Positions 41,380-53,730 of a stretch of 64,000 nucleotides of DNA are shown one piece after another. Made by a program: the position numbers and the translations under genes. The notes below the pieces were generated by a model. It was given only the letters and a program-made list of their open reading frames with translations. It was not told the DNA's origin and ran no database searches. Origin of the DNA: Platerodrilus igneus (Eukaryota; Arthropoda; Insecta; Coleoptera; Lycidae); NCBI GenBank assembly GCA_036346225.1, contig JARFIW010000170.1, positions 13,432,501-13,496,500 of the forward strand. Direction: 5' to 3'. Within the stretch, counting starts at the first letter, position 1. Every line of letters starts with the position of its first letter.

Positions 41380-43700
41380 GGAAAAAATTTGGTACAGATT
41401 CCTTGGAACTATAGCAACTTAGCGCGTTCCAAGAAGTAGATAGCGCACATTGAGAATTACCTAACTCAGACAAAATATATTATGGAGGTAGGGCTGATTT
41501 AACGTTACACTGCCCCCATGTGGAAACAACTAAGTTATTCTGCTGGCACGGATTACTTAGGGTTATCAGAACCTAGTATACCTCTAGAAATAGCTAGCGC
41601 ACCCTCATAAATAGCTAGCGCAGTCAACAACACGATATTAAGCGAGCTTTCTTCTCGTAGGATTGAATAAAAATTATACTCCCGTCACGTTGAAACAGCT
41701 ATGTTATACATCTGGCACATATTACCTGAGGCTATCGCAACCTAGCACACCCCAAGAAATAGCTAGCGCGCAGCGTGAAATAGGTAGCGCAGGCAACAAA
41801 ACTATATTATAGAAGCTTTTTCCTGAATTAACGATAGCGTTTTCCCATGTTGAAGCGACTAAGTAAGTTATTCTTGGGGTGCGTTAGCTTTTTCTTGAGG
41901 TGCCCTAGGTTGCACCAGTCGTAAGTAATCTGCACCAGTAGTATAACTGAGTTGTTTCAACATGAAGGGCTGTATAACGTTAATTCAGATCGATCAGAAA
42001 AAAGTTCCCACAATATAGTTTCGTTACCTGCGGTAGATATTTCTTGAAGTGCGATAGGTTGACATACTCCAGGTATCTGTGCTAGTAGTAAAACTTAGTT
42101 GGTTCAACATGGAGAGAGTCTAACGTTAATTCAGACCTACCAAAGACGAGCTCCCATAATACAGTTTTGTTGCCTGCACTAGCTATTTCTTGAGGTGCGC
42201 TAGGTTGTGACAGTCCTAAGAATCTATGCTAGAAGTAGAATTTACTTGCTTCAACATGTGAGAAGTCTAACGTTGATTTAGTCCTATAATAGAAAATCCT
42301 CCTTTACTATAATTGTTACTAGCGGTAGCTATTTCTAGGGGTGCGCTAGTTATTTATAAGAGTGCATTAGGTTTCTCTAGCCTTAAGTAATCTGCGTCAA
42401 TAGTGTAATAGAGTTGCTTCAACATGGGTGCAGTACAACGTTAATTCGGACCAGCTAGAGAAAAGTTCCCATAATGTAGTTTTGCTGTCTGCGTTAGGTG
42501 TGTCTCGGGGTGCGAGAGGTATTTCTTGTGGTGCGATTTGTTGAGTTAGCTCTATATTTTGCGCCAGTAGTATAACATTATTGGGGGAGGAGGAGGGAGC
42601 TAGCGTAACTTAACTCTCCCAAAAACTAAGTTACCATTAAGTAGTTTCTATGCATACTCTAGCTAGTTCTTGGTGTGCGCTAGGTTGCACTAGCTCTAAG
42701 TTACCTCCGCTAGCAGCATAACTTAGTTTTTCCATCATGGGGGAGCTAGCGTTAACTTATCCCCTCCAGAAAAGTAGTTACCATTATGAATTAGGCGGAT
42801 ATGTGCCTTAGTTGGTTTGCGTGTGACTACTATGCCCAAGGTGCTGAGTTCGATCACCGACGCGGACCATTTGAAAAATGTTAGGCAAGTATTTTTCCCA
42901 ACAATACGCCCTCGTTCGGATGAGATAAAAAGTAGATTCCGTGTGTGTGCTTGGAATAGCAAGGGTTCGGCAAAAATCAAAATTTCGAGTTAAAAAAAAC
43001 TCGCTTCCTGGCCAATGCAGTATCTTTGGGTGGAGCATTGTAAAATCAAATGTAGGATAGGACTGAATTAACGTTAGACTAACTCATGTTGAAGCAACTA
43101 AGTTCTACTGTTGACACAGATTATCTAATGATATCACAACTTAGCGCACTCCAAGAAGTGGCTAGCGCAGGCAACAAAACTATATTGTGGGAATTTTTTT
43201 CTTGTTGATCTGAACTGACGACATGCTACCCTCTATGTTGAAGCAGCTCAGCTGTACTACTGGCGCAGATTACTCAGGACTCGTGCAACCTAAGGCAACG
43301 CAAGAGAAAGCTTGCTTAGTCCCTTCAACATGGGGTAACTCTATCATTAATTCAATCCTATCAGGAAAACGCTGCCATAATATCTCCGCTAGCAATATAA
43401 TTTTCTTCCTCCGCCATGGGGGAGAGGGTAACGTTAACTCAGTCTCCTCCTCTTTTTATAGTTTCTGTCTCCACTAACTATTTCTTGGGGTACGCTAGGT
43501 TGTATTTACTCTAAGTAACTAGCGCTAACAGTATAATTAAGTTCTTACAACCTGGGGGTGGCGTAACGTTACCTCCTTCCCCGCCACTCCTCTGGTTTAG
43601 TCCCGTAAATACAATAATTTTGATTCGCTAGCTTTTGTAAGGGGTGCACGCTAGGTTGCGCTAGATATAATTAAGCTGCGCTAACATTATCAGTATAATC
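41379..43700. repeat. GCTAGC-rich satellite array 1, mixed orientation
   Basis: Diverged tandem units of about 150-170 bp. A typical unit holds CTAGCTATTTCTTGGGGTGC, GCTAGGTTGCGCTAGC, CTCTAAGTAATCTGCG, CAGTATAACTTAGTT, a G-rich GGGGGAGG piece, GCGTTAACTTAGTCC and CTACCATTATGTAGTTTC. Orientation changes: about 41380-41850 reads reverse (CACCCCAAGAAATAGCTAGC), 41850-42785 forward, 43060-43200 reverse, 43340-43690 forward. A SINE sits at 42795-43050. No ORF is credible. Confidence 0.85.
42795..43050 (+). mobile_element. SINE copy 5 inside the satellite
   Basis: The head reads GGCGGATATGTGCCTTAGTT and GAGTTCGATCACCGACGCGG (B-box region), the body CGCCCTCGTTCGGATGAGAT, and the end GGAGCATTGTAAAATCAAAT. 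The ACGCACGTTAAAGATCCC block is deleted: GTGTGTGTGC runs directly into TTGGAATAGCAAGG. The target duplication is unclear. Confidence 0.85.
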
Positions 43701-46700
43701 TGAGATTGTGGAAGGGTTAGGATAACTGAGCTGAAAAAAAGATTGCGAATTAAAAAATTTGTCATTTGTAGTTTCTCGACTACAAGGCACACATGTCGAC
43801 CGCTTATGTCAAATTTTCGACCAGCGAGTATAAGATTCGACCACGGAAATACCAGTTTTTGACCACGTACAAGAAAATAATTTCTCAAGTAAAGATTAAC
43901 GGTAAATACAGCTACATAGATAATAGAAGAATATTTATTGAAAATATTTTTGTATTTAAATAAAAAAATAAAAAGTTAAAAATAAACTAAATAAAAACTG
44001 GTCTTAATGAAAACATATATGTCTATTAAGTATAAAATAAAAACAAAAAAAAATACGTTTAGGTACAAACAGTAACAAAATAACATAAAATATAATTATA
44101 GAAGTGACTAAAAAAAACTTACAGCAAATGTCTACACTAAATTATTTGATCGTGAAAAATACCAAACAACGAAATATCGAGAAAATACGAAAATAACTCA
44201 ACTATAATGAAAAATAATGTTAATAAGTAAACTGTAACTAAGAACGCTCCAAGTAGATATAGTGTTGCGAGATACCATTTAAGAAGCATGCCCAACTTTA
44301 AAATCCGTGTGTAAATAGTTATTCTAGAAAAATAGCTGTAAAACAAGTTTTATTGCATTTATAAAGACCGTAAATGAGTCGAAGATTCTATCTGCTTTAA
44401 AATACTAAATGACTTCTATATTATTTAAAACGAGTTCCAAACGAAGAAAATACAAACATTCGTATTTTTCTAAAATCTAAGCTCAATAGTGCATTCATCT
44501 TCGTTAAAAATACAATTTTACGAGTTTCTAAAGCGAAGTAGTTTTCTTTCAAAGCCAATTTTGGTATAGTTCTAAAATCCATTTAATATACGAAAAATAT
44601 CGCATTTATTCGCTTAAACAAACCACTGTTCGAGAGTGTTCTCAAAGTTGTAAATCATAAGCAAAGAACAGCGAATTAATTATCTGGTATGAATGACCGG
44701 CCCGATTCAAAGAACGCGATAATACCGAGATTATAAAACCAGATAAGGTAACAAGTTTAATGGCTATACGGGAGCTCGTAGAAGAGAGAGATAACGTCTA
44801 TCGATTTTATTCAGTATTAAAGGACGGGAGACTTAATTTTTATGATCGCAGTAACTGTAAACTGACAGCTCATTAAAGAGATAAGAACGCAAAATTGTAG
44901 GTAATTGTTGCATCATGTGGATATGTCCTACCTCTAGAATGTCATCAAACGATGACGTATGTTTATTTTATTATATAAAGACGGAAATAATTCAAGAGGA
45001 TTTATTCATTCTTTCGGCATTCAAGATTTAACACTAAAGTTTTAAACCTAAGTTAGATAGATAATTATTTTGTAAAGATGACGACTTATTGCCACAATAT
45101 AAATAATAAGGTATATTGATGCAAGGACATCTGTAAAAAGTACTTTCCAAAATAGATGCGAGATATTTCAACGTATGTATGAAGATTAATTACAAATGGA
45201 AATCTGAAATGGAACCAGGAATTTCTTGTTGTAGTGAATTATAATGGAAACGTTTTTTAGATAGCAATCGAGTTAAGAATACCAACAAGAAATTGATGAT
45301 CCAAAGCGCAAGAATAACTTTGTTTTGAAACCAAGGATATTTGTGTGCTATTAAGTAGATTAAGCTGGGATACGTTTTTATTTTGCGTATAAAAATTATT
45401 TGTAAATGGATAATTTGATTTCATCAATTTTGAGGTAAGAGTTCGAGGCGATCTGACCCTTACAAAAATTGTATGCTCAACGTCGTTGATCAACTACATT
45501 GACCCGGGATAATACAAGAATATTAAAATTATTCAGAAAAGTTTTAAAGAAAATTTTGGGTATATATTGCTGTTGCTGTGGCGTATAATGTAAAATAGAA
45601 ATAATTTGAGCCCCTATGTTGGGAGCCAAGAAAAGTGCTGTGGATAGTAGCGACTGATGTGCCCAGTCGTTGAACTTCAATAAAAATGCGTTGAATTATA
45701 GCCTGAAGATGCCTGAATTACCTTGTTAACTCAGTTTAAATAAAACAACAAGAATCCTACATCAGACTTATAATGACATCAAATATTCATTAACAAACAA
45801 TCCTTTAAATAATAATTGACACACCCAGATACATCTTTCTTTAACACACATTATCCAAAAATAACATTACTTGTATAGAAGCATTAAAATCTACAAATAA
45901 AGCATATCTTACGTAAAAAAAAATATTTTACAACTAGCAGCTATTAAAATAAAGTCCTTAAAATCCCCTTTTGTAATTAATATTTACCAAACTTTCCTTA
46001 TGTAAATCACGCTGACTACAAATTTTTCTTTAGAAATGAGGCATGGATAATTTTAATAATCCTTCTTACCTCGTTAGTCAAACGTAACTGATCAGATACA
46101 TTCGACAAACCCTCGTATAATGGCCAAATTTTAACGAGAATTCGCCTCAAAAAAATTATATTATCCACTTACATAAAAAAATAATTTACGTACCAAATTC
46201 TTATGTAATCTAACCCACTTAAGTACATAATATTGACAAATTTTTAAACGTGTAGTCATATATACACGCCAACTAAACGCAGTTAATTAACAATTGACAA
46301 GTGCCGTTCATCATTGCCCCGATTGCCTTCTCAATCGGGTTTATATAGTATCAAATCCCCACGTCATTCAGATCTAGAACAATTCGTCTGGTCATCCATT
46401 CGGCTGGCGTAATTTTTCCTGGAGATTGAGGTTCTAACGCTTAATTATTATCTCGTCTAAATTGCAGTCATCTTTTGATTTATTACGTCATTAGATGTCT
46501 CACTGTAGTTCATAATTGGTGTTGTTTAATGAATTAAAGTTTAAATGCTTATCTGTGATTTGCTTCAATAACTGCCATTCCGCGTTCTAAAATCGTTATC
46601 TTTTGATTTATGGGTTGTTAAACGCCTTACCTCACATTGAAGTCTCCTAATTGAAAGGTTCATTGATGTTATTTCTTATTTTGAAAATAATTATCCGTCA

Positions 46701-47090
46701 CCTGCTCGTTATCTAATTTGATTAATGGGTTTTGGTACTCGATGAATGAACTTTGAAATTTCCTAGCTCTTTCGCGAAAAACGTAATAGAGTTTTCAATG
46801 TAAAATATACAATTTATATATGTTTTGTGTTGTTTCTCAATGAAATAGAATAAATCTTGTTATAAAATGAATTCAAGAATAGAAAACTATAGAATCACGG
46901 AACACGTTTTAAATGGCATCAAATACTTTTACTTATGAGGATCTTTACCCATTTTTAACCTACTATACGCGTTTTAAATAGTATTAAATACTTTTTAATT
47001 AGGAGGATTGTTACATAAATGAAGCTTGTCTTGTCACAGGTTTTCGCATTTAGGGTACAAATATACAGAGTGTTTCCAATTACAGAGTAT
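43701..47090. other. Long AT-rich stretch between satellite arrays, no gene recognised
   Basis: No domain-bearing ORF. Near 43795-43870 there is a short repeat of TTCGACCA(C/G)-type. A TTATCTGGTA...ACCAGATAA inverted pair lies at 44680-44750, with TTATATAAAGACGG (about 44973) promoter-like. At 45555-45660 ATTGCTGTTGCTGTGG, GAGCCCCTATGTTGGGAGCC and GTGCTGTGG resemble the end modules of the 2-kb units, so a degraded unit could lie here. The hairpin-like GCCCCGATTGCCTTCTCAAT at about 46316 ends with CGGG. Confidence 0.4.
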
Positions 47091-50000
47091 AAGTTTTTAG
47101 AACATTAGAAAAAATTACCAGAAGTATAACCTAGTTGCTTTAACGGGGGGGAGTGTAACGTTATTCCAGTCCTACCAAAGAGAGGTCCCTTAATATCGTA
47201 TTGGTGATTGCGCTATTTCTAGGGGTGCTTTAGCTATTTGTAGGGGTGCGCTAGGTTACGATAGCCTTAAGTGATCTGTGCCAATATCATAAGTTAGTTG
47301 TTTCATGGAGGGGGGGGGGGTTCTAACGTAAATCAATCCTACCAGAGGAAAGCTCTAATAATATAGTTTTGCCGCCTGCGCTAAATTTTCTCGAAGTACG
47401 CTACCTATTTCTTGTGGCGCGCTAGGTTGTGATAGTCTTAGATAATCTGTGCCAGAAATAGTTGCTTCAACATGGAGAAACCTAACGTTAATTCAGTCCT
47501 ACCAGAAGAAAGATACCCTAATATAGCTTTGTTGCTTGCGTTAGCTATTATTCGGGATGTGCTAGCTATTTCTTGGGGTGCCATAGGTTCTGCTAGCTCC
47601 AAGTAACCTGCACTAGCAACATAAGTTAATTCCTCCACGGGGGAGGGGGCGTTAACTTAGCCCAAAGAAGCTACCATTGGTAGTTTCTATGCTTGTACTA
47701 GATCTAAGTAGTTTACGCCAGCAGCATCTACACCATGGAGGGTAACAGCCTTTCCAGAAAAGAAGCTACCGTTATGTTGTTTCTATGCCTGCGCTAGATA
47801 TTTTATGGGGTGTGCTAGGTTGCGCTGGCTCTAAGTAACCTCCGCTAGCAGTGTAACTTAATTCCTCCACCGGGATGAGGAGGAAGCGTTAACTTAGTCT
47901 CCCTAGTAAAAAATCTACCATTCTGTAGTTTCTATGCTTGTACTAGGAATTTCTTCGGGTTTGGTAGGTTACGCTAGATCTAAGTAGTCTGCGCCAGCAG
48001 TATAATTTAATTTTTGCATCATTAGGAGCTATCGTTAACTTAGTCTTCCCAGAAAGGAAGCTATCATTACGTTGTTTCTATGCCTGCGCCAACTATTTCG
48101 TGGAAGGCCATAGATTGTCCTAGCTCTAAGTAACCTTCACTAGCAGTATAACTTAGTTCCTTCACCATTGGAAGAGGGTACCGTTAACTTAGTCCAACTC
48201 CTAGAAAAGAATCTACCATTATGTAGTTTTATGCTTGCGCTATCTATTTCTTAGGATGCGCTAGGTTCCGCTAGCTTTAAGGAGTCTGTCCTAGCAGTGT
48301 TAACCTAACCTTCCCAGAAAAAAAGTTACCATTATTTTCTAAGCTTGTACTAGCTATTTGTTGAGGTGTGTTAGGTTGCGCTAGCTCTATGTGGTCTGTC
48401 CTAGCAGTATAACTTAAATTCTACACCTCGGAAGAGGGGCGGCTAGTGTTCCCAGAAAAAAAAGCTACCATTATGTATTTTCTATGCTTGTACTAGCTAT
48501 TTGTTGAAGTGTGCTAGGTTGCGCTAGCTCTAAGTAATCTGTCCTAGCAGTATAACTTAATTTCTACACCTGGGAAGAGGGACGGCTAGTGTTAACCTAA
48601 CCTTCCCAGAAAAAAAAGCTACCATTATGTATTTTCTATGCTTATACTAGCTATTTGTTGAGGTGTGCTAGATTGCGCTAGCTTTATGTAATCTGCGCCA
48701 ACAGTATAATTTATTTTCTATATCATGGGGGAGCTATCATCATAATCATATACATTTATTTATAACTATACAGAGGCCTAGGCCCAACCTAGCTGTACAT
48801 TATTAAGTAATAAGTGGTTTCTGTGCCTAGTTGGTTGGGTATACGGTTGGAGCTTTGCGCCCTTTCCTGTGTCGCTGATAGCTTCGTTCCATGGTATGGT
48901 GAGAGTGTGCAGGTGTACGTGTGTAGGTCTTGTGTTTGTACGACTTTGCTTGGGAGAGTAGATGTATGCGTTTATTGTGTTGTTGTCAGTGTGCTTATCG
49001 CAGGATTTGGATAGGGGGTTTGTTTAATAGAACGTCGATAAAAAAATTGTTGGTTTGTTGTGGGAAATTGGTTACGAGGAAGCTGAGGTTGGGTAGAAGA
49101 GCGAAGGGGTCCAGATAGATAATTAATTTAAGGTGTGATGGAGCAGTGTTTCTGGGGTTTGGTCGTTGCATGGGCAATTTGGAGATGGGATTAAATGTAA
49201 TTCGTGTAGTTTAGCTCTGAAGAAACCGTGTCCGGTAAGGAATTGTAAGGTTGATGGATGGGAGTGCGCTAGGTGTGGAGGAATACCTGTGATGTTGGGA
49301 AATATGTTGTGTGTAAATTTACCGGTTTGTGAAAGGGTCCAGAATTCTTGCAAGGAGTGGATGAGGGATCGGCGAATTAAGAATTTGATTTCTTTTCTGG
49401 GAAGTATACGGTAATCCTCGGGATAGAAGGTTGAGTCGTGTGAAGATATAGGTTTGTCTTGATTAAGGTTTCGGATTTAAATACATGAGTGGAGAGTTAA
49501 TTCTGCAGCCGAGACGTGCAGGAGGGTTTGGGGAGCGGATGTGGAAGCTGTTCTATATGAACGGGAATGGTAGAGTAGGAATTGTCGTATCTGATTATGA
49601 GAAGGATAATTTGGTCGAGGATTAGTCTGCGTGTGGTGTTAGTGAGATGTACGGATTTTCGAAGTGAATGATGGAGGTTATGTACAATGATTTTGATTTT
49701 TGTGCGAAGTTTGGTCAAATGGGTTTTAGTTTTGAGACGTGTTTCTAAGCGCAACCCTAGGTATGGGGCTGTTGTGAAAAAGGTGATTAGGGTGTATAGG
49801 ATGTGGACTTTTGGACTGTGTCGCAGGTCAAGGATTCCTTTGAGGAGGAGCATTTTAAATTTGGAAAGAGACAGTGGTTGTTTATTTAGAAGAGACCAAG
49901 TTTCGACGGAATGCATCAGGAGGGCGGCAGTGGAGGCGTCATTAACTTAGTCTTCCCAAAAAAGAAGCTACCACCATGTTGTTTCTATGTCTGCGTTAAC

Positions 50001-50500
50001 TATTTCTTGGGGCGAGTTAGGGTGCCCTACCTCTAACTAACCTCCAATAGCAGTACAACTTAGTTCCTAGGCCATGGAGGGCTAGTGTTAACTCTTCCTC
50101 CTCTCCCATCAGCTGGCACTAGCTATTTCTTAGGGTGCGCTAGCAGTTTTACTTAATTTCTACACGGGGGGGTTTTGAGGCTGTCGCTAACTTAGCTTTC
50201 CCAAAAAGGAAGCTACCATTATGTTGTTTCTATACTTGCGCTAGCTATTTCTTGGGTTGTGCCAGCTCTAAGTAACCTCCGCTAGCAGTATAACTTAGTT
50301 CTTCCGACATTGTGGGGAGAGCTTAAACCCCCGAAAAGAAGCTGCCATTATGTAGTTTCAATGCTTGAACTAGCTATTTCTTGGGGTGCATTAGGTTGTG
50401 CTAGCGAGAGGGAGGGGTCGTTGATTTAGCCCCCCATCCGTAAGGGGTGCGTTAGGTTGCGCAATCTGGAGGGGGGGTGCTAGGCAAATGAGCTTATTTT
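47091..50500. repeat. GCTAGC-rich satellite array 2, one orientation
   Basis: The same satellite as 41379-43700, mostly forward. Well-preserved neighbours at 48325-48720 (CTAGCTATTTGTTGAGGTGT, GCTAGGTTGCGCTAGC, CAGTATAACTTAA, CCTAACCTTCCCAGAAAAAA) repeat at about 150 bp. A LINE fragment (48735-49935) interrupts it. G-runs (for example G10 at about 47311) vary between units. Units decay toward 50500. Confidence 0.87.
48735..49935 (-). mobile_element. LINE fragment (ORF2 C-terminus) inserted in the satellite
   Basis: On the minus strand the frame at 49123-49353 reads FPNITGIPPHLAHSHPSTLQ and then FLTGHGFFRAKLHELHL, SPNCPCNDQTPETLLHH. This is the conserved segment with a zinc-like CxC...H after the RT/RNase H region of R1/I/jockey-group LINEs. 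The upstream frame (49497-49916) carries KTHLTKLRTKIKIIVHNL, like an RT thumb. The 3' end at about 48735 is ATAAATAAATGTATATGATT followed by ATGATGAT. Satellite units resume on both sides. The clade is not settled. Confidence 0.72.
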
Positions 50501-50661
50501 TTCTAGAGGAAGTACTAACAAACTTTTTCGAAACTTTGATAAATACAAACTAAGAATTAAAAGTTTACATACGATTCCACATATTTTTTTTGTACATGTG
50601 TGAATTCGAAATTTCTCTTAGCTGCTTGAAAACCGGCACATTCACCTTCTTAGTGTGGAGA
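50501..50661. other. Short spacer before RTE-1 copy 3
   Basis: AT-rich, nothing recognised; ends at the RTE-1 target duplication. Confidence 0.4.
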
Positions 50662-50673
50662 GCAAAGATTTAT
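50662..50673. repeat. Target-site duplication of RTE-1 copy 3, left
   Basis: GCAAAGATTTAT, repeated at 63779-63790, directly outside the element's TATCATCATTAGG terminus. Confidence 0.85.
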
Positions 50674-51130
50674 TATCATCATTAGGTCTTCAGTCCTAGA
50701 ACTGGTTGGATGCGTACCCTCATTGTTTCCTAGCCTGAACCAACCTACATATTTCACTGAAATTTGCTCAGTCTGCATCTATCCCTATCTGTGTGCTAAA
50801 GTCTGATCTCGGTCTACCTCTGCCTCTCCTTTCCTATCTCTGCTTGCAGTATATTCCGTACTATTCCCCAGAAATGCCTTAGAACATATTTTTCACAGAT
50901 ATCTTTCTTCCTCTACTATTTCTACAACCAATTTGTTATTAACTTTGTCTGTCCATGCTATCATCCTCATACATCTGAAGCACACCATTCCAGAAGGTTT
51001 TTGTCTCTTTCTGTCTGCTTTTCTTACTGCCCCTATTTCATAGATGTACTGTGTTGTGCTCGACACTATGCTTTGAACAGTTTTCTTCTTGTATCTATGT
51101 ACATTGTCTTTGAACATAGCTGTTGTTCTT
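50674..51130 (-). repeat. Degraded second C-terminal block and 3' terminus of RTE-1 copy 3
   Basis: The frame 50893-51117 reads MFKDNVHRYKKKTVQSIVS, ...ADRKRQKPSGMVCFRCMRMI and AWTDKVNNKLVVEIVEEE, a diverged version of the coding C-terminus at 52118-52522. It lies 3' of the UTR and is followed by the GAAGACCTAATGATGATA-type end. Confidence 0.8.
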
Positions 51131-52117
51131 TCTTGTTTGATGCATTTCGGTCACCTTCTACAGTTTATACCCTATTTCCTGATATTCAGTGGTGTGTGAA
51201 GGGGGGTAAGCAACCTTTGGCTGTCAAGTTCCCCCAGCACTTGAACCTTTGTCGAATTAATAGTTATTCTAATTTATCCTTTCGCACAATCAACATTAGT
51301 TGAAAATATTTCACAACCAACAACTAGTTGTTATAATAATCATCAGATTTAAGAGCACTTATTTTTTCGTCATTGGGTTTTACGTCTTGAAACTGGTTGG
51401 ACTTGTAACTCAGCTTATTTATGTTCTGAGCTAGCCTACACAGTTCCCTACAATTCTCACAACAGCCTATATACAGCTCGATTTCCTTCTATTGTTTTCT
51501 AATTATATGCCCTATTTTACCGCGATTCAGTGGTATGTGAAGGGGAGGACCCGGGTTCAAATCCCGACATGGTTGACTGCTTGAAAAATGGCAGGTGAGC
51601 ATTTTTCGCAAAAATTACGCCCTCGTTCGGATGAGAGGTTAAATGGAGGTCCCGTTTGTGAGGGTGTCACGCACGTTAAAGATCCCTACCTTGCCTGAAA
51701 CGGCAAGGGTTCGGCAAAATTCTAAATTTCTAGGCAACAAAAAACTCGCCTCCTGGCCAATGTAGTACCTACTGGTGGAGCATTGGAAAAGTAAATGAAC
51801 GGTATGTGAAGGGGTTAAACAACCAGTGGCTGCCAAGGATCCCCCAACACTTAGACATTTGCCGTATTAATAGTTTTCCAGTAAATCCTTTCGCACAATT
51901 AACATTAGTTGAGAGTATTGCAAAACCAATATCTGTATTTGTCTATAGTAATCACCATGTTTAAGTACAGTTATTAATTTTGTCATTAGTTTTTCGATCT
52001 TGCGGCTGATTGGAAGCACACCTCCATTGATTTCTATTCTGAGCTAGCCAACACATTTCCCTGAAAATCTCACAGCCTACATCTTTTACTATCTGTGTAC
52101 AGTAGTCTAACCTAAGT
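51131..52117 (-). other. RTE-1 copy 3, 3' UTR (with SINE at 51546-51800)
   Basis: Contains two related blocks (51131-51545 and 51815-52117), each with a CAGCCTGTGGCTGCCAAG-like segment and a GATGATTATTATAA-type segment as in copy 1 (23460-23925). This suggests the UTR itself contains an older repeat. Confidence 0.7.
51546..51800 (+). mobile_element. SINE copy 6, 5'-truncated, with 14-bp target duplication
   Basis: It starts inside the tRNA-like head at GGACCCGGGTTCAAATCCCG (B box) and continues with CGCCCTCGTTCGGATGAGAG, CACGCACGTTAAAGATCCC and CTCCTGGCCAATGTAGTACC. GGTATGTGAAGGGG flanks it (51532-51545, 51801-51814). 5' truncation and a duplication of this size fit LINE-driven insertion. 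Confidence 0.93.
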
Positions 52118-53138
52118 CTACCTGTACTTCTCTTCTTCTAAAATGTTCTGCACTATTCTCTCATGTCGTAGTATGTGGCCTATCATCCTATCTCTTCTAT
52201 TTTTTACTGTTATCCACATACTTCTTTCTTCCCTTACCATTTCTAGTACCTCTTTGTTCTTAACCTTGTCTGTCCATGATATCTTCATCATACGTCTGTA
52301 GCACCACATTTCAAAGGCTTCTACCATTTTTTTGTCTGCTTATCCTACTGCCCAGGTTTCACAGCCATACAGTGCTGTGTTACACACATATGTTTTAAGC
52401 AATCCTTTCCTTGTTTCTATGTTTGTGGTCTTTGAGCACAGTAGTTGCTTTTTCTTATTAAATGTAGCACGACCTTGTGCTAATCTTTGTTTCATATCTT
52501 TTGTGCTTTTTCCATCTTGCATTAATTGACTTCCTTAACCTCTTGTAAGTTCTCGTTACCTATTTGTATTCTTGTTTTCGATTTATCTTCCCCTCTTCTA
52601 CATACTAGAACTTTAGTTTTATTTTTGTTAATTTTCATACCATATTTCTCAGTTAGAACTGTTTCCATTTCATTAAGAACAGCTTCTAACTTCACTTTGC
52701 TAGATGCTAATACCGCTATATCATCTGCAAATCTGAGCATATCAATCTTTTGTCCCTGCATATTAATCCCAAATGTCTTCCTGCATTTGACAGTATTGAT
52801 TGCCTCTTATACGTACAAGTTAAAAATTAATGGGGTTAAGTCACATCCCTGTCTCACCCCTTTCCTAATATTTACTTCTCTACTTTCTTGCTCTAATTCT
52901 ATTACGGCCGTTTGCTCTTTGTATAAGCTATGTACTATCCGTCTGTCCTTAAAACTCATTCCAATCTTTTTGAGTATTTCAAACATTTTTTTCCATTTTA
53001 CATTATCGAATGCTTTTCCAGATCTACAAACCCTATATATACGCTTGCCCCCTTCTATATTGTTTTCTCCATTATCACCCTCAAAGCTAAAATAGCCTCC
53101 CGTGTTCCCCTGTTGCGCCTAAACCCAAATTGATCTTC
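52118..53138 (-). pseudogene. RTE-1 reverse transcriptase and C-terminus, copy 3
   Basis: The palm frame (52522-52761) holds MLRFADDIAVLASSKVKLEA (FADD intact) and GMKINKNKTKVLVCRRG. The next frames give RATFNKKKQLLCSKTTNIET (52340-52522) and FEMWCYRRMMKISWTDKVKN with MWITVKNRRDRMIGHILRH (52118-52327). Upstream to 53138 the minus strand carries the GVRQGC-region in broken frames. At 53139 the LARD-like element interrupts the coding region; it resumes at 59954. Confidence 0.88.
53135..53138. repeat. Target-site duplication CTTC, left
   Basis: CTTC precedes TGTTACATG and is repeated at 59950-59953 after TGTAACA. Confidence 0.88.
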
Positions 53139-53730
53139 TGTTACATGTCAAAATTGGTACATTTTTAAATATGTGACTTAATACCCGCCACTATTTTAAA
53201 ATAGACTTGTTCATTTCCATCATTTCGGACAGTTGCGTTTGCGCAATAGAATGCGCAGGCGCGGAGTGATGAGCAAGTGCGCGGTTTGCGACACGACATC
53301 ATTATTATTAACCACGAGACGCCGAACGGTAACGTCTACCTGTGTCGCGTTTTTTGTCTTTTCTCTTTTTTAGCATGTAGGTTCATTTATTGTATCTCTA
53401 CCTTTTATCGTTGCCTCTACCTGTATCCTTGCCGCTCCCCTACAAACGAAAGAGGAAAGGCTAATAAATTTGGATCAATAATGGCGTGACATAACCCACA
53501 CCAAACAAGAACAAGGAGATGCCCTGAGATTAACTGCATGGCGCGTTTTAAGTGAGTACTTCACTTTATTTGCATTTTTGAGTGCAAATTGTATCATTGT
53601 AAACGTGTTTGGTATGTGATACAATTTGAGACGTAATTATGTCATTATTGTGCAATATTGTGAAACTTGGATCGTATCAGTGTTGCCAACTGTAGCAGTG
53701 GCGCTGAATACGGACACCGGGAATGTAACA
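53139..53730 (+). repeat. LTR of LARD-like element 2, left (592 bp)
   Basis: It starts TGTTACATGTCAAAATTGG and ends GGGAATGTAACA. It matches 59355-59949 with few differences (for example GACAGTTGCG/GACAGATGCG). A 70-residue ORF (53277-53489) recurs in the other LTR with one changed residue; I regard it as an LTR artefact. Confidence 0.93.

Noticed and set aside
49166..49950. Plus-strand ORFs of 82 and 87 residues with Cys and Arg clusters
   Set aside because: They overlap the minus-strand LINE frame that has the recognised FLTGHG and CPC motifs, so they are shadows.
41379..50500. A CRISPR-like or regulatory repeat array
   Set aside because: Units are 150-170 bp, lack unique spacers of constant size and change orientation; it is a eukaryotic satellite.
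53277..53489. A 70-residue ORF repeated at 59498-59710 with one residue changed
   Set aside because: Its conservation follows from lying in two nearly identical LTRs, so it is no evidence of coding.
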